Positions 18,096 through 26,114 of a stretch of 64,000 bases of DNA are shown one piece after another. Source of the stretch: Nitrosomonas sp. GTDB lineage: Bacteria > Pseudomonadota > Gammaproteobacteria > Burkholderiales > Nitrosomonadaceae. Both the position numbers and the translations under genes were made by a program. Every line of letters starts with the position of its first letter. Position 1 is the first letter of the stretch. Location of the stretch: NCBI GenBank assembly GCA_019635215.1, contig JAHBZZ010000006.1:83441-147440 (forward strand), written 5' to 3'. The notes under the pieces are model-generated. The model had not been told where the DNA came from. It saw nothing but the letters and a program-made list of their open reading frames with translations, and ran no database searches.

Positions 18096-18839
18096 TTACA
18101 GATGAATGCTGCGACCACCATCGACGGCGATGATTTGACCGGTGATGTAGTGGGCATCCTGAACCAGGAACTGCACGGTTCTGGCGATATCTTCCGGTTC
18201 ACCCATACGCTTCAGCAATGTGCCCTGGATAATCGCATCGCGGGCTTGCGCATTCGACCACGTATCGTTTTCCGGCCAGAGAATCGGCCCCGGTGATACA
18301 CCATTGACGCGGACTTCCGGCCCCAGTTCCAGCGCCAGTGATTTGGTCAACGCCTGAAGACCACCCTTGGCGGCATTATAAATAACAAAGTTTTTCAGCG
18401 GCCGTTCGGTATGGATGTCGACGATATTGACAATGCAACCGCGCTGTTTTTTGAGATAAGGCGCAGCGGCCTGAGACAGAAACAGCGGTGCCATCAGGTT
18501 GCTGCCGATAAGATCGTTCCAGGCTTCAACCATGCAGGCGTCCAGCGGTGTGGCAAAAAAACTGGAGGCGTTATTAATGAGTGCATCTAATTGGCCGTAG
18601 CGCCTTACCGTTTTGTCAATCAATTCGGGTAACAAATCAATATCGAGCAAGTCGGCCTGTGTGAGAGAAGCGGAATCAGGTCTTCGCTGATTGAGTTCAA
18701 GCTGCAGTGCGCGTGCCTCGTCCAGCGAGGAACGGTAATGAATGACAAGCTTTGCGCCTTGCGCATGCAGTCTGCGGCAAATCGCCGCGCCGACACGTTT
18801 TGCGCCACCGGTTACCAGAACGACTTTTTCTTGCACCAC
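18096..18839 (-). CDS. SDR-family pteridine reductase-like protein
   Basis: This 247-residue NAD(P)-dependent short-chain reductase has the nucleotide-binding motif VTGGAKRVGAAI, INNASSF, and the active-site YNAAKGG (YxxxK). The RxG nucleotide motif and ASSFFATPLD are typical of pteridine or FolM-like dihydromonapterin reductases. It would act in reduced folate or pterin metabolism. It is divergent from the MidA-type methyltransferase gene, a common pairing in betaproteobacteria. The last codon borders MITE element B. Confidence 0.8.
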   Translation of the reverse strand: MVQEKVVLVTGGAKRVGAAICRRLHAQGAKLVIHYRSSLDEARALQLELNQRRPDSASLTQADLLDIDLLPELIDKTVRRYGQLDALINNASSFFATPLDACMVEAWNDLIGSNLMAPLFLSQAAAPYLKKQRGCIVNIVDIHTERPLKNFVIYNAAKGGLQALTKSLALELGPEVRVNGVSPGPILWPENDTWSNAQARDAIIQGTLLKRMGEPEDIARTVQFLVQDAHYITGQIIAVDGGRSIHL

Positions 18840-18919
18840 TGTCTCCCGTAGAATACGGCTTTGTCAGTCCGTTTGCAGCACGGAGCTGTTTTACCATTAC
18901 TTTTTTAAAACGTTAAAAA

Positions 18920-20143
18920 ATGTCATTTTATACACCATCATCAAATATATCCAATCTGCCGACCTGCAGTGAAACGGCATTGATGTACAGCCAGAAACTG
19001 CAGACTGTGATCTGCGAAGAAATCGCTGCCACGGACGGCTGGATTTCGTTTGCCCGTTATATGGAACTGGCGCTGTATCATCCGGGGTTGGGCTACTATA
19101 ACGGCGGCGCTGCAAAGCTAGGCGCTGGCGGGGACTTTGTTACCGCGCCGGAAATTTCTGCGTTGTTTGGTTATGCACTGGCCAAACAGATTAAACAGAT
19201 TTCGGAGCAGGTTGTAAAACACCGGGGTCAGGCGGATATTCTGGAAATTGGCGCGGGGTCTGGCAAGCTGGCCAGGGATATGCTGCATGAACTCGAACAT
19301 AATGATTGCCTGCCGCAGCATTACTATATTCTTGAGGTGAGCGCTGAGTTGCGCGAGCGGCAACAGCAATTCCTGACCGAACAGGTGCCGCATTTGATGA
19401 CGCGCGTGATCTGGCTCGAGGGGTTGCCGGAACAGTTTTGCGGCACGATCCTGGCGAACGAAGTGATTGATGCGATGCCGGTGCATCTGGTCGAATGGCA
19501 AGGCGCCGATGTGCTGGAGCGGGGTATCGTTTGGCAGGAGTCAAATAGGACATTCTCCTGGAAAAACAGGCCGGTCACCGACGATGCGCTGAAGGTGATT
19601 GCCGGTAATCTGACGCAGCAGATCAATCCGCAACATGACCCGGATTTCAGGTATTGCAGCGAGATTAACCGGGCTGCCGGGTATTTTATCCGCGGCCTTG
19701 CCGGGATACTTCAGCAGGGCGCCGTCATTCTGATCGATTACGGATTCGGCCGCAGCGAATACTATCATCCGCAGCGCAATCAGGGCACGCTGATGTGTCA
19801 TTACCGTCATCACGCGCACGACGATCCGTTCTATTTGCCGGGATTGCAGGATATCACCAGTCATGTGGATTTCAGTGCCTTGTATGATGCGGCTGAAGAA
19901 GTCGGGCTACCGCTGATGGGATATACCACGCAGGCGCATTTTTTATTGAACTGCGGGATTACGGAAATATTGACACGTACACCGGTAGAAACGGCGCAGA
20001 ATTATCTGCCGCTGGCGAATCAGCTGCAAAAACTGGTCAGCCCGGCAGAGATGGGTGAATTATTCAAAGTGATTGCGTTCGGCAAAGCGCTGGATCTACC
20101 GCTTTACGGATTTGTCAGCGGTGATAAAAGTCGTATGCTGTGA
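18920..20143 (+). CDS. MidA/NDUFAF7-type SAM-dependent methyltransferase (COG1565)
   Basis: The 407-residue protein has FARYMELALYHPGLGYYNGG, GDFVTAPEISALFGYALA and ILEIGAGSGKLARDML (SAM motif I), plus LANEVIDAMPVHLVEW. Mitochondrial members methylate an arginine of complex I; the bacterial substrate is not known. ATG 18920 is kept because residues before the internal Met22 (NLPTCSETA...) look like the conserved N-terminus of the family. The divergent partner is the SDR gene. Confidence 0.85.
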   Translation: MSFYTPSSNISNLPTCSETALMYSQKLQTVICEEIAATDGWISFARYMELALYHPGLGYYNGGAAKLGAGGDFVTAPEISALFGYALAKQIKQISEQVVKHRGQADILEIGAGSGKLARDMLHELEHNDCLPQHYYILEVSAELRERQQQFLTEQVPHLMTRVIWLEGLPEQFCGTILANEVIDAMPVHLVEWQGADVLERGIVWQESNRTFSWKNRPVTDDALKVIAGNLTQQINPQHDPDFRYCSEINRAAGYFIRGLAGILQQGAVILIDYGFGRSEYYHPQRNQGTLMCHYRHHAHDDPFYLPGLQDITSHVDFSALYDAAEEVGLPLMGYTTQAHFLLNCGITEILTRTPVETAQNYLPLANQLQKLVSPAEMGELFKVIAFGKALDLPLYGFVSGDKSRML

Positions 20144-20177
20144 ATACGCCATCTGCTGCAGATGGCCCGAGTGCGTT

Positions 20178-20615
20178 TCAGCCATGGTGCGTGGCTTGGG
20201 CAATGGCATCCAATACCTGCTGATCCAGACGTGTCTGGGCCAGTTCGAACAGCTCGCGCTCTTCAAAGCGGATATGCAGTGCCAATAGTTCGCTCACCTG
20301 TATCAATTGCGCTGTCGTGCGCGGGCTGCCGAGGGACAGTAATGTGCGCAGTGTCGCATGTTCTTTGTACATGCGTTCCAGTATCGTAGTGATGTGCGGA
20401 TCTTTTAATGCGCTGAGTGCGGATGCCAGTAGCGTTTCTTCAATTTTAAAATGAGATTCCAGCACAGTTACGGCATGAGCTTCCAGTTTAGACCAGATTC
20501 TTTGCTGTTCCAGCACATCGGATTCTGTTTTTGCCGCTGCCTTGGCTTCGCGCGCCAGCACCAGACCGTGATGGTGGTCCATCGATAAGGATTTGAGTGC
20601 CGCTATTCTTTTCAA
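20178..20615 (-). CDS. Hemerythrin-like HHE domain protein
   Basis: This 145-residue four-helix protein may bind a di-iron centre and sense or carry O2 or NO, or help repair iron-sulfur centres (family possibilities). The candidate ligands are HHHGLVL near residue 13, ESHFKIEE, YKEHATLR and LHIRFEERELF. All five histidines and two acids expected for HHE domains seem present. It is transcribed alone, convergent with the MidA-type gene. Confidence 0.85.
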   Translation of the reverse strand: MKRIAALKSLSMDHHHGLVLAREAKAAAKTESDVLEQQRIWSKLEAHAVTVLESHFKIEETLLASALSALKDPHITTILERMYKEHATLRTLLSLGSPRTTAQLIQVSELLALHIRFEERELFELAQTRLDQQVLDAIAQATHHG

Positions 20616-20716
20616 TTTATAGTCTCCGGATAGGATATCCTTGAAAACGTGTTTCTGCTATTTTATCAAAGGATGGATTTTTACAGCGCATAAACAGGAA
20701 GAAAGGAGAGCGAGCG

Positions 20717-21343
20717 ATGTTTCGTGACCGTGAGGATGCGGCTGTTCGACTGGCCGAACAATTGGTGGTTTATCGGGAGCAGAATCCACTTATTCTGGCT
20801 ATACCGCGTGGTGCTGTGCCTATGGCAAAGATTATCGCCGACAGGCTGCAAGGCGACATGGATATTGTCCTGGTGCGCAAGCTCGGTGCACCAGGTAATC
20901 CGGAGCTGGCAATCGGTGCAATCGATGAAACCGGCTGGGCGTATATGACCCGTGAAGCAGATGTCATAACCCACGATCAGCACTATTTCGAAAAGGAAAA
21001 AGCGAGGCAGCTTGAGATCCTGCGGGAACGCCGCAGCCGATATACGCCGGTTCGTCCACCGCGTGATCCCAAAGGACGTGTGGTGATTGTCGTCGATGAC
21101 GGTCTGGCGACAGGTTCCACCATGATTGCCGCATTACATGCGCTGAGAGCCAAGTATCCGCAGAAACTGATCTGTGCGGTGCCTGTCGCACCGATTGAGA
21201 CACTGGACAGAGTTGCGCCTTATGCCGATGAAATGGTTTGTCTTCAGACACCGGCATTATTTTATGCCGTTGGCCAGTTTTATGAAATGTTTGCGCAAGT
21301 CAGTGACGACGAGGTTGTGGCATTATTGCAGGATAATCAATAG
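20717..21343 (+). CDS. Phosphoribosyltransferase-domain protein
   Basis: This 208-residue type I PRTase-fold protein has the PRPP loop VVIVVDDGLATGSTM and the N-terminal AIPRGAVPMAKIIAD region. This is the COG1926-like group, often fused or adjacent to dienelactone-hydrolase-like domains, whose substrate is unknown. It could act on a purine base or be regulatory. The start has GGAG about ten bases upstream (AAAGGAGAGCGAGCG). Confidence 0.88.
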   Translation: MFRDREDAAVRLAEQLVVYREQNPLILAIPRGAVPMAKIIADRLQGDMDIVLVRKLGAPGNPELAIGAIDETGWAYMTREADVITHDQHYFEKEKARQLEILRERRSRYTPVRPPRDPKGRVVIVVDDGLATGSTMIAALHALRAKYPQKLICAVPVAPIETLDRVAPYADEMVCLQTPALFYAVGQFYEMFAQVSDDEVVALLQDNQ

Positions 21344-21410
21344 CAATGCATGAATACTTTCAGAACAAGCGGGATGTCAGTAGAATGATATTTTTTGGGA
21401 GCCGGTACCG

Positions 21411-22190
21411 ATGAAAATAATAATTACCTTGTTGTTGCTGATTATGATGAGCGCCTGCGCGACTTCCCCAACTGGCAGAACGCAGCTGGTTTTTATGCCG
21501 GACGACGAACTGGATGCCATGGGTTTGCAGGCATTTAATAATCTGAAATCCGAAAAATCCGCCAGCCAGGATACGCGAGAAAACCAGTTTGTGCGTTGTA
21601 TTACTGACGCGCTGGCGCGTGAAGTGGGCGGCGAATGGGAAGTAGTTGTGTTTGAAGATCGAACCCTGAATGCGTTTGCTCTGCCCGGTAACAAAATCGG
21701 CGTGCATTCCGGATTGGTCGATCTGGTTGACAACCAGGATCAACTGGCTACAGTCATCGGCCATGAAATCGGACATGTTCTGGCAAAACACAGCAATGAG
21801 CGCATGTCACAAAAGCTGGGGGCGCAGGTCGGTGTGTCGCTGATAGCGGCCATTGCCGCGCCACAAAGTGCAATGGGTCAAACAGCGGTCAGTTTGCTCG
21901 GTATTGGTGCGGAATATGGCATTATCATGCCGTTCAGCCGCCTGCATGAAAGTGAAGCGGACACCATTGGCCTGGAATTGATGGCCAAGGCGGGTTTCAA
22001 TCCTTCGGAAAGTATTACCCTATGGCTCAAAATGGCGCAGGCCAGTGAAGGACCACAACCGGCAGAATTTCTATCCACCCATCCGTCGCATGCAACCCGT
22101 ATCGACGATCTCCAGAAACTGATGCCCAAAACGGTGAGTGTGATGCAGCAGGCGCATGCAGCGGGTAAAAGACCGAACTGTGTGAAATGA
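21411..22190 (+). CDS. M48-family metalloprotease, lipoprotein
   Basis: The 259-residue zinc protease is probably anchored to the outer membrane and involved in envelope quality control (LoiP/BepA-like by family). Its lipoprotein signal is MKIIITLLLLIMMSAC. The zinc site is VIGHEIGHVLAKH, with the third ligand in RLHESEADTIGLEL. C-terminal FLSTHPSHATRI is conserved in M48B/C proteases. There is no TPR domain. Confidence 0.92.
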   Translation: MKIIITLLLLIMMSACATSPTGRTQLVFMPDDELDAMGLQAFNNLKSEKSASQDTRENQFVRCITDALAREVGGEWEVVVFEDRTLNAFALPGNKIGVHSGLVDLVDNQDQLATVIGHEIGHVLAKHSNERMSQKLGAQVGVSLIAAIAAPQSAMGQTAVSLLGIGAEYGIIMPFSRLHESEADTIGLELMAKAGFNPSESITLWLKMAQASEGPQPAEFLSTHPSHATRIDDLQKLMPKTVSVMQQAHAAGKRPNCVK

Positions 22191-22191
22191 A

Positions 22192-22584
22192 TTATCCCAC
22201 CGGTTCAGGTTCATCCGCAGCAAAGTCCATCTCAACCTTTGCACCGTCCGGATCATAACAGAACAGCTGCCAGATACCCAGTTCGGCCATGCGATTCAAC
22301 CGGTAAGGGATACCTTGTTGTTTGAGTGTATCGATAACAGATTGCAAACCGGTAGCGGTAAATGCCATATGGTCGATAACACCCGGTGCATGTTCCGGCA
22401 TCGGTCTTCCGGCCATGATATGCAGAATCGAGTGGTTTTTGTCTTTGGCGTACAGCCAGGCGCCTTCGGACGCCATGGGCGGGCGATAGCCCTCCGTGAG
22501 CCCAAGCAGATGGATATAAAAGGATTTGGTTTTTTTAAGATTGCTGCTCAATACCGTAAAATGATTCATGCTTTCGATGGTCAT
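22192..22584 (-). CDS. VOC-superfamily (glyoxalase/dioxygenase-like) protein
   Basis: This 130-residue protein has two betaalphabetabetabeta units. Metal-ligand candidates are His in MNHFTVLSSN, His in VIDHMAFTA and Glu in AKVEMDF. That resembles glyoxalase I-like, fosfomycin-resistance-like and extradiol dioxygenase-like enzymes; the substrate cannot be told. It is convergent with the M48 gene, with only one base between stops. Confidence 0.8.
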   Translation of the reverse strand: MTIESMNHFTVLSSNLKKTKSFYIHLLGLTEGYRPPMASEGAWLYAKDKNHSILHIMAGRPMPEHAPGVIDHMAFTATGLQSVIDTLKQQGIPYRLNRMAELGIWQLFCYDPDGAKVEMDFAADEPEPVG

Positions 22585-22704
22585 TCTGACACCTCATGGT
22601 AGGTTAAGTCGTTGGCCTTTTGCTACACTATACAGACAGTAACCGTAATTCTAAAGTCTCGTGGTTTGCCGACCGGGCAAGACGATTAAAGGTGGAGGTG
22701 AATA

Positions 22705-23214
22705 ATGATGCATCAGATGAGTGATCAGGGGATGGCGCTGCTCATGGCGATCGAATCGTTCAGAGGTAAACCTTACGACGATCAGACCGGTGCCGAGATT
22801 TCCAACTGGGTTAAAGGGGCGACAATCGGTTATGGTCATTTGATCAGTCAGAGTGAATGGCATCAATCCGGTGACCTGTACCGGAATGGTATCAGTGAAG
22901 ATCAGGCAAAAGCATTGCTCCGCAAAGATCTGCAACCGTTTGTTGACAGCGTGAATAGCAAAGTAACGGCAACTGTTTCACAAAATCAGTTTGATGCACT
23001 CGTCATGCTCGTTTTTAATATCGGTTCGGGTAATTTTGGCAGCTCTTCAGTACTGAAACTGGTAAATGACCCTATGGCACAGACGCATTATCCCAATCTG
23101 GAGTCGGCATGGAAAGCATGGAATAAATCGCAGGGCAAAATGATGCAGGGGCTCGTGAACCGGCGTAATGCGGAATGGAATATTTATTCGAAAAATGTTT
23201 ATGCGCACTGGTAA
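22705..23214 (+). CDS. Phage-type lysozyme (GH24 muramidase)
   Basis: The 169-residue peptidoglycan hydrolase cleaves MurNAc-GlcNAc bonds. The T4-lysozyme-like catalytic set is visible: Glu in MAIESFRGKPYDD, the Asp after it, and Thr in GATIGYGH. NQFDALVMLVFNIGSG and GLVNRRNAEWNIY are conserved in GH24. There is no signal peptide, so export needs a holin, a secretion system or cell lysis. AGGTGGAGGTG upstream is a strong ribosome site. No other phage genes are nearby; the next gene overlaps it and resembles a lysozyme inhibitor. Confidence 0.88.
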   Translation: MMHQMSDQGMALLMAIESFRGKPYDDQTGAEISNWVKGATIGYGHLISQSEWHQSGDLYRNGISEDQAKALLRKDLQPFVDSVNSKVTATVSQNQFDALVMLVFNIGSGNFGSSSVLKLVNDPMAQTHYPNLESAWKAWNKSQGKMMQGLVNRRNAEWNIYSKNVYAHW

Positions 23215-23677
23215 CGAGTGGAGGAGAATATCAGCGCAGCAGTGGTGCAAAGCTGTACTGGTGTTTTTTTTAATGCATTGCGGTTCGTTGGTCTATGCCA
23301 TCGATAATCCGGATGCACCCGATTATGTCGGCGATTTTCTTGAACGCGCAAGTGTGTATGCGCATGAAATTCAGCATACCCCGCATACTACCCAGGGCTA
23401 TGTCAGGATCTATGCGCGCTACGAAGATTTTCTGAATGATGAGCTCAAAGGCGCTTATACCCGGTTAATGGCGGTGCTCAGTGATGAGGCAAAACACGCG
23501 TTGAGCCGCTCCCAGGAGCAGTGGTTCCGTTACCGCGACCAGGAATTTGAATTCATTGCACTCAACTGGACTTACGCCAATTTTGGCAGTGCATCGGTTA
23601 TTTCGCGTGGCGATTATCGTACACGGATTATCAATGACCGGATTGTACTGTTATTGCAGTATTTACAGAATTTTTGA
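23201..23677 (+). CDS. Exported LprI/DUF1311-like protein (possible lysozyme inhibitor)
   Basis: This is an approximately 158-residue protein with an N-terminal signal (WCKAVLVFFLMHCGSLVYA). The C-terminal region has the DUF1311 pattern: LSDEAKHALSRSQEQWFRYRDQEFEF, which is LxxxLRxAQRxWxxYRDxE-like. Some members (Mycobacterium LprI) inhibit lysozyme. The start overlaps the last 14 bases of the lysozyme gene; in-frame ATGs at 23168 and 23195 are alternatives. Translational coupling with the lysozyme suggests a paired enzyme and inhibitor, but this is inference. Confidence 0.65.
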   Translation: MRTGNEWRRISAQQWCKAVLVFFLMHCGSLVYAIDNPDAPDYVGDFLERASVYAHEIQHTPHTTQGYVRIYARYEDFLNDELKGAYTRLMAVLSDEAKHALSRSQEQWFRYRDQEFEFIALNWTYANFGSASVISRGDYRTRIINDRIVLLLQYLQNF

Positions 23678-23721
23678 TTCCAGAATGTAGATCAAACAAC
23701 GGACGATGTCATGCGGCTTTT

Positions 23722-25641
23722 TCATGCATCACCGGGATCGGGCTCAAAGAAATGATCCCCGTTCGCACAAAAGATCTTGTTTCTTCCGCTATCTTTGGCT
23801 GTGTATAACGCCTTATCGGCTGCTTTGATTAGTTGATCCTCGTTTTGCATGTAAGGTTCTTTCAACGCGATACCGATGCTGATCGTTACTGTGACCGTTT
23901 TGCCATGGATGTCGATGTATTCCGAACCGATCTTCTGACGCAGCCTTTCGGCAAAAATCGCTGTTGACCGCAGATTTGTTTTTTTATCCTGACAAATGAT
24001 CAGAAATTCTTCCCCTCCGATACGGCAGAAAAAATCGCCCTTACGTGCCGTGTTTTGAATCGATGCCGCAACTGCTTTGAGAACAACATCTCCTGCCGCA
24101 TGGCCGTGGCTGTCATTGATCCGTTTAAAATAATCGATGTCGATGAGGATCGCTGCAATCAATTGATACGTGCGGCTGGCAATACTCCATGCGCGTGATA
24201 AAGCCTCCATACCCGCGCGCCGGTTCGGCAGTCCGGTCAGGATGTCCGTGTGTGCCGCCTGCTCAAGTTTGCGGTTGGATGTCGACAGTTCTGCTACAGA
24301 TTGCTTGAGTTGCATCTGGTTCTGTTGCCAGGAATCCTGGAGTCTTCTGTGATGCCAGGCGGCGCGCAACCGGGCACGGAAAGTGTGTATGTTGATCGGC
24401 TTGGTGATGTAATCATCCACACCGATCTCGAAAGCCTTGGCAAGCTTTTCTTCTTCAACACCGGTCAGCATGATAATATAGGTATTCTTCCCCCAGTCGG
24501 TAGCACGCAGGGCGCGTGTCAGTTCAAGCCCGTCCATTACCGGCATGATCCAGTCGGTAATAACAACGTGCGGCATTGTTTCCAGGCCCAGGGATAATCC
24601 CTGCTGACCATTTTCAGCGGAAAAGACTGTGTGGCCCAATATGTTGGAAAGTATTTCCTCGATCAGTCGACGGCTGGCAGGATCGTCTTCAATGACCAGA
24701 ACACGCAGTGAAGAAGCGTTCTGGTTGTTTCCGGAAAATTGCTCGATTGTTCGAGTGATCGTCTGAGGACAGGGTGTAGTGGTATCGGATATTTTGAGTA
24801 GAGAATTCCAGTTTTTCCATTCCTGAATAATGTTTTGCACTATGTCTATGAAAGACTTTGTTTGAAAGCCGATTCTTTTTGCGAGCAGCATTAATTCGGC
24901 GGTTTGCTCGAAGTATTCCGACTCGGCAAGGATAGTAATGTCGGCCAAATGTTTGGCCAGATGGAATAGCTGTGTCAGTTGATAGGAACGGGAATCTTCG
25001 AAAAATCCGGATTCCATGGGTTCTTCATGATAATAAACGGATTCGATCAATTCCATGGCAAAGCCCGCATCAACCAGCATCGCGACAGTCATATGGTTAT
25101 GGTCTGTTTCAAGATATTGACGTTCTTTTTCAATTAAAGAACGATGGGTATCGTTTATTCCCAGGATTTCCGAATATTTTTGCGGATAAATCGTGGCCAG
25201 CGCAAGACAACCGATGCGCGCCAGTAATCCACAGGTAAACAATTCCTCACGTACACTGATTCTGATTACATTGCCGAATGCTTCTGAGGCGATCGCCATT
25301 AACAGCGAATGTGACCAGAACTGGTGATAGTCAAATGCTTTGCAGTTTCCTTGCTGATACTGGTCGATCAATGAAAAACTCAGTGCCAGTTGCTTGACGG
25401 ATTGAATGCCGAGATGAAAAACGGCATCGGATACCGATGAAATTTGTCTGCTGGTGTTCCTGGTTAAGTTGGCGCGATGGATCAGACGGTAGGATAACGT
25501 TGGATCAGTTTGGATCAGTCGGGTGATTTCATGAATCGAGATATCGTCGTTGCGGCACATTTGCACTATGGCCAGAGCAACGCCTTTAGGGCTGGGGAGA
25601 GAATCCCTAATATTCAGTTGATCAATATTAATGATTTTCAA
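23722..25641 (-). CDS. HDOD-REC-GGDEF signalling protein
   Basis: The 639-residue cytoplasmic regulator has three parts. An HDOD domain covers about 10-290 (LPSPKGVALAIVQMC, QIDPTLSYRL-like LIQTDPTLSYRL). A response-regulator receiver covers about 310-430, with EDD and phosphoacceptor Asp in VVITDWIMPVMDG and the KP motif. A diguanylate cyclase domain covers about 465-630. The active site is GGEEF, preceded five residues before by RKGD, a c-di-GMP inhibitory site. It should make c-di-GMP under phosphorylation control. No histidine kinase is adjacent. Confidence 0.93.
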   Translation of the reverse strand: MKIINIDQLNIRDSLPSPKGVALAIVQMCRNDDISIHEITRLIQTDPTLSYRLIHRANLTRNTSRQISSVSDAVFHLGIQSVKQLALSFSLIDQYQQGNCKAFDYHQFWSHSLLMAIASEAFGNVIRISVREELFTCGLLARIGCLALATIYPQKYSEILGINDTHRSLIEKERQYLETDHNHMTVAMLVDAGFAMELIESVYYHEEPMESGFFEDSRSYQLTQLFHLAKHLADITILAESEYFEQTAELMLLAKRIGFQTKSFIDIVQNIIQEWKNWNSLLKISDTTTPCPQTITRTIEQFSGNNQNASSLRVLVIEDDPASRRLIEEILSNILGHTVFSAENGQQGLSLGLETMPHVVITDWIMPVMDGLELTRALRATDWGKNTYIIMLTGVEEEKLAKAFEIGVDDYITKPINIHTFRARLRAAWHHRRLQDSWQQNQMQLKQSVAELSTSNRKLEQAAHTDILTGLPNRRAGMEALSRAWSIASRTYQLIAAILIDIDYFKRINDSHGHAAGDVVLKAVAASIQNTARKGDFFCRIGGEEFLIICQDKKTNLRSTAIFAERLRQKIGSEYIDIHGKTVTVTISIGIALKEPYMQNEDQLIKAADKALYTAKDSGRNKIFCANGDHFFEPDPGDA

Positions 25642-26114
25642 GTTCTGTTTTTTGATCAGAAATTTTTAGTGCACGAGCACCACGGTATTATGGAAACATT
25701 GAATACTTGTCTGGGTATGTTTATAAATTATATCAATTTCAATTTTTATAAATAATACAGCCGTATAGAAAGAGAAGCAAAAAGTTTCAGTCTAAGAAGC
25801 AATTTGAAAGAGACCTTTACATCCCCTGACTTCATAAAAATCCAGTAAAAAATGTGTGAATTGATACAAATTTGCTTTTTTAGTATCTTTTGTCGGTTTT
25901 CTGTTTAAAAGACGTATTTCTCCTTGTTCATCAAGCTTTCAATAAACAATTTCGGTAATCTTATTTGATTAGAAATTTGCCTTTGCGTGTTCGGCGGGGT
26001 AACAGAACTATCAGTCAGATCTAAACCCACTATAAATAACACAATGAATAGGAACGGTATTGTACCATTCCTACATGATTGATATTCTTTCTACCGCGCA
26101 AGGGTCTCAACTTA
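25642..26114. other. 473-base intergenic region
   Basis: This AT-rich stretch lies between the HDOD-REC-GGDEF gene and the 3' end of the RND operon. It must hold the promoter of the HDOD gene. No gene is seen. The only clear structure is the hairpin at 26049-26073. Confidence 0.6.
26049..26073 (-). terminator. Hairpin downstream of the RND permease gene
   Basis: TAGGAACGGTA-TTG-TACCATTCCTA forms an 11-bp stem with one mismatch, 42 bases beyond the permease stop. The T-tract is weak, so it is only a candidate terminator for the efflux operon. Confidence 0.4.

Noticed and set aside
22705-23677. Prophage suggested by the phage-type lysozyme
   Set aside because: No integrase, holin, capsid or tail genes on either side; only the LprI-like neighbour.
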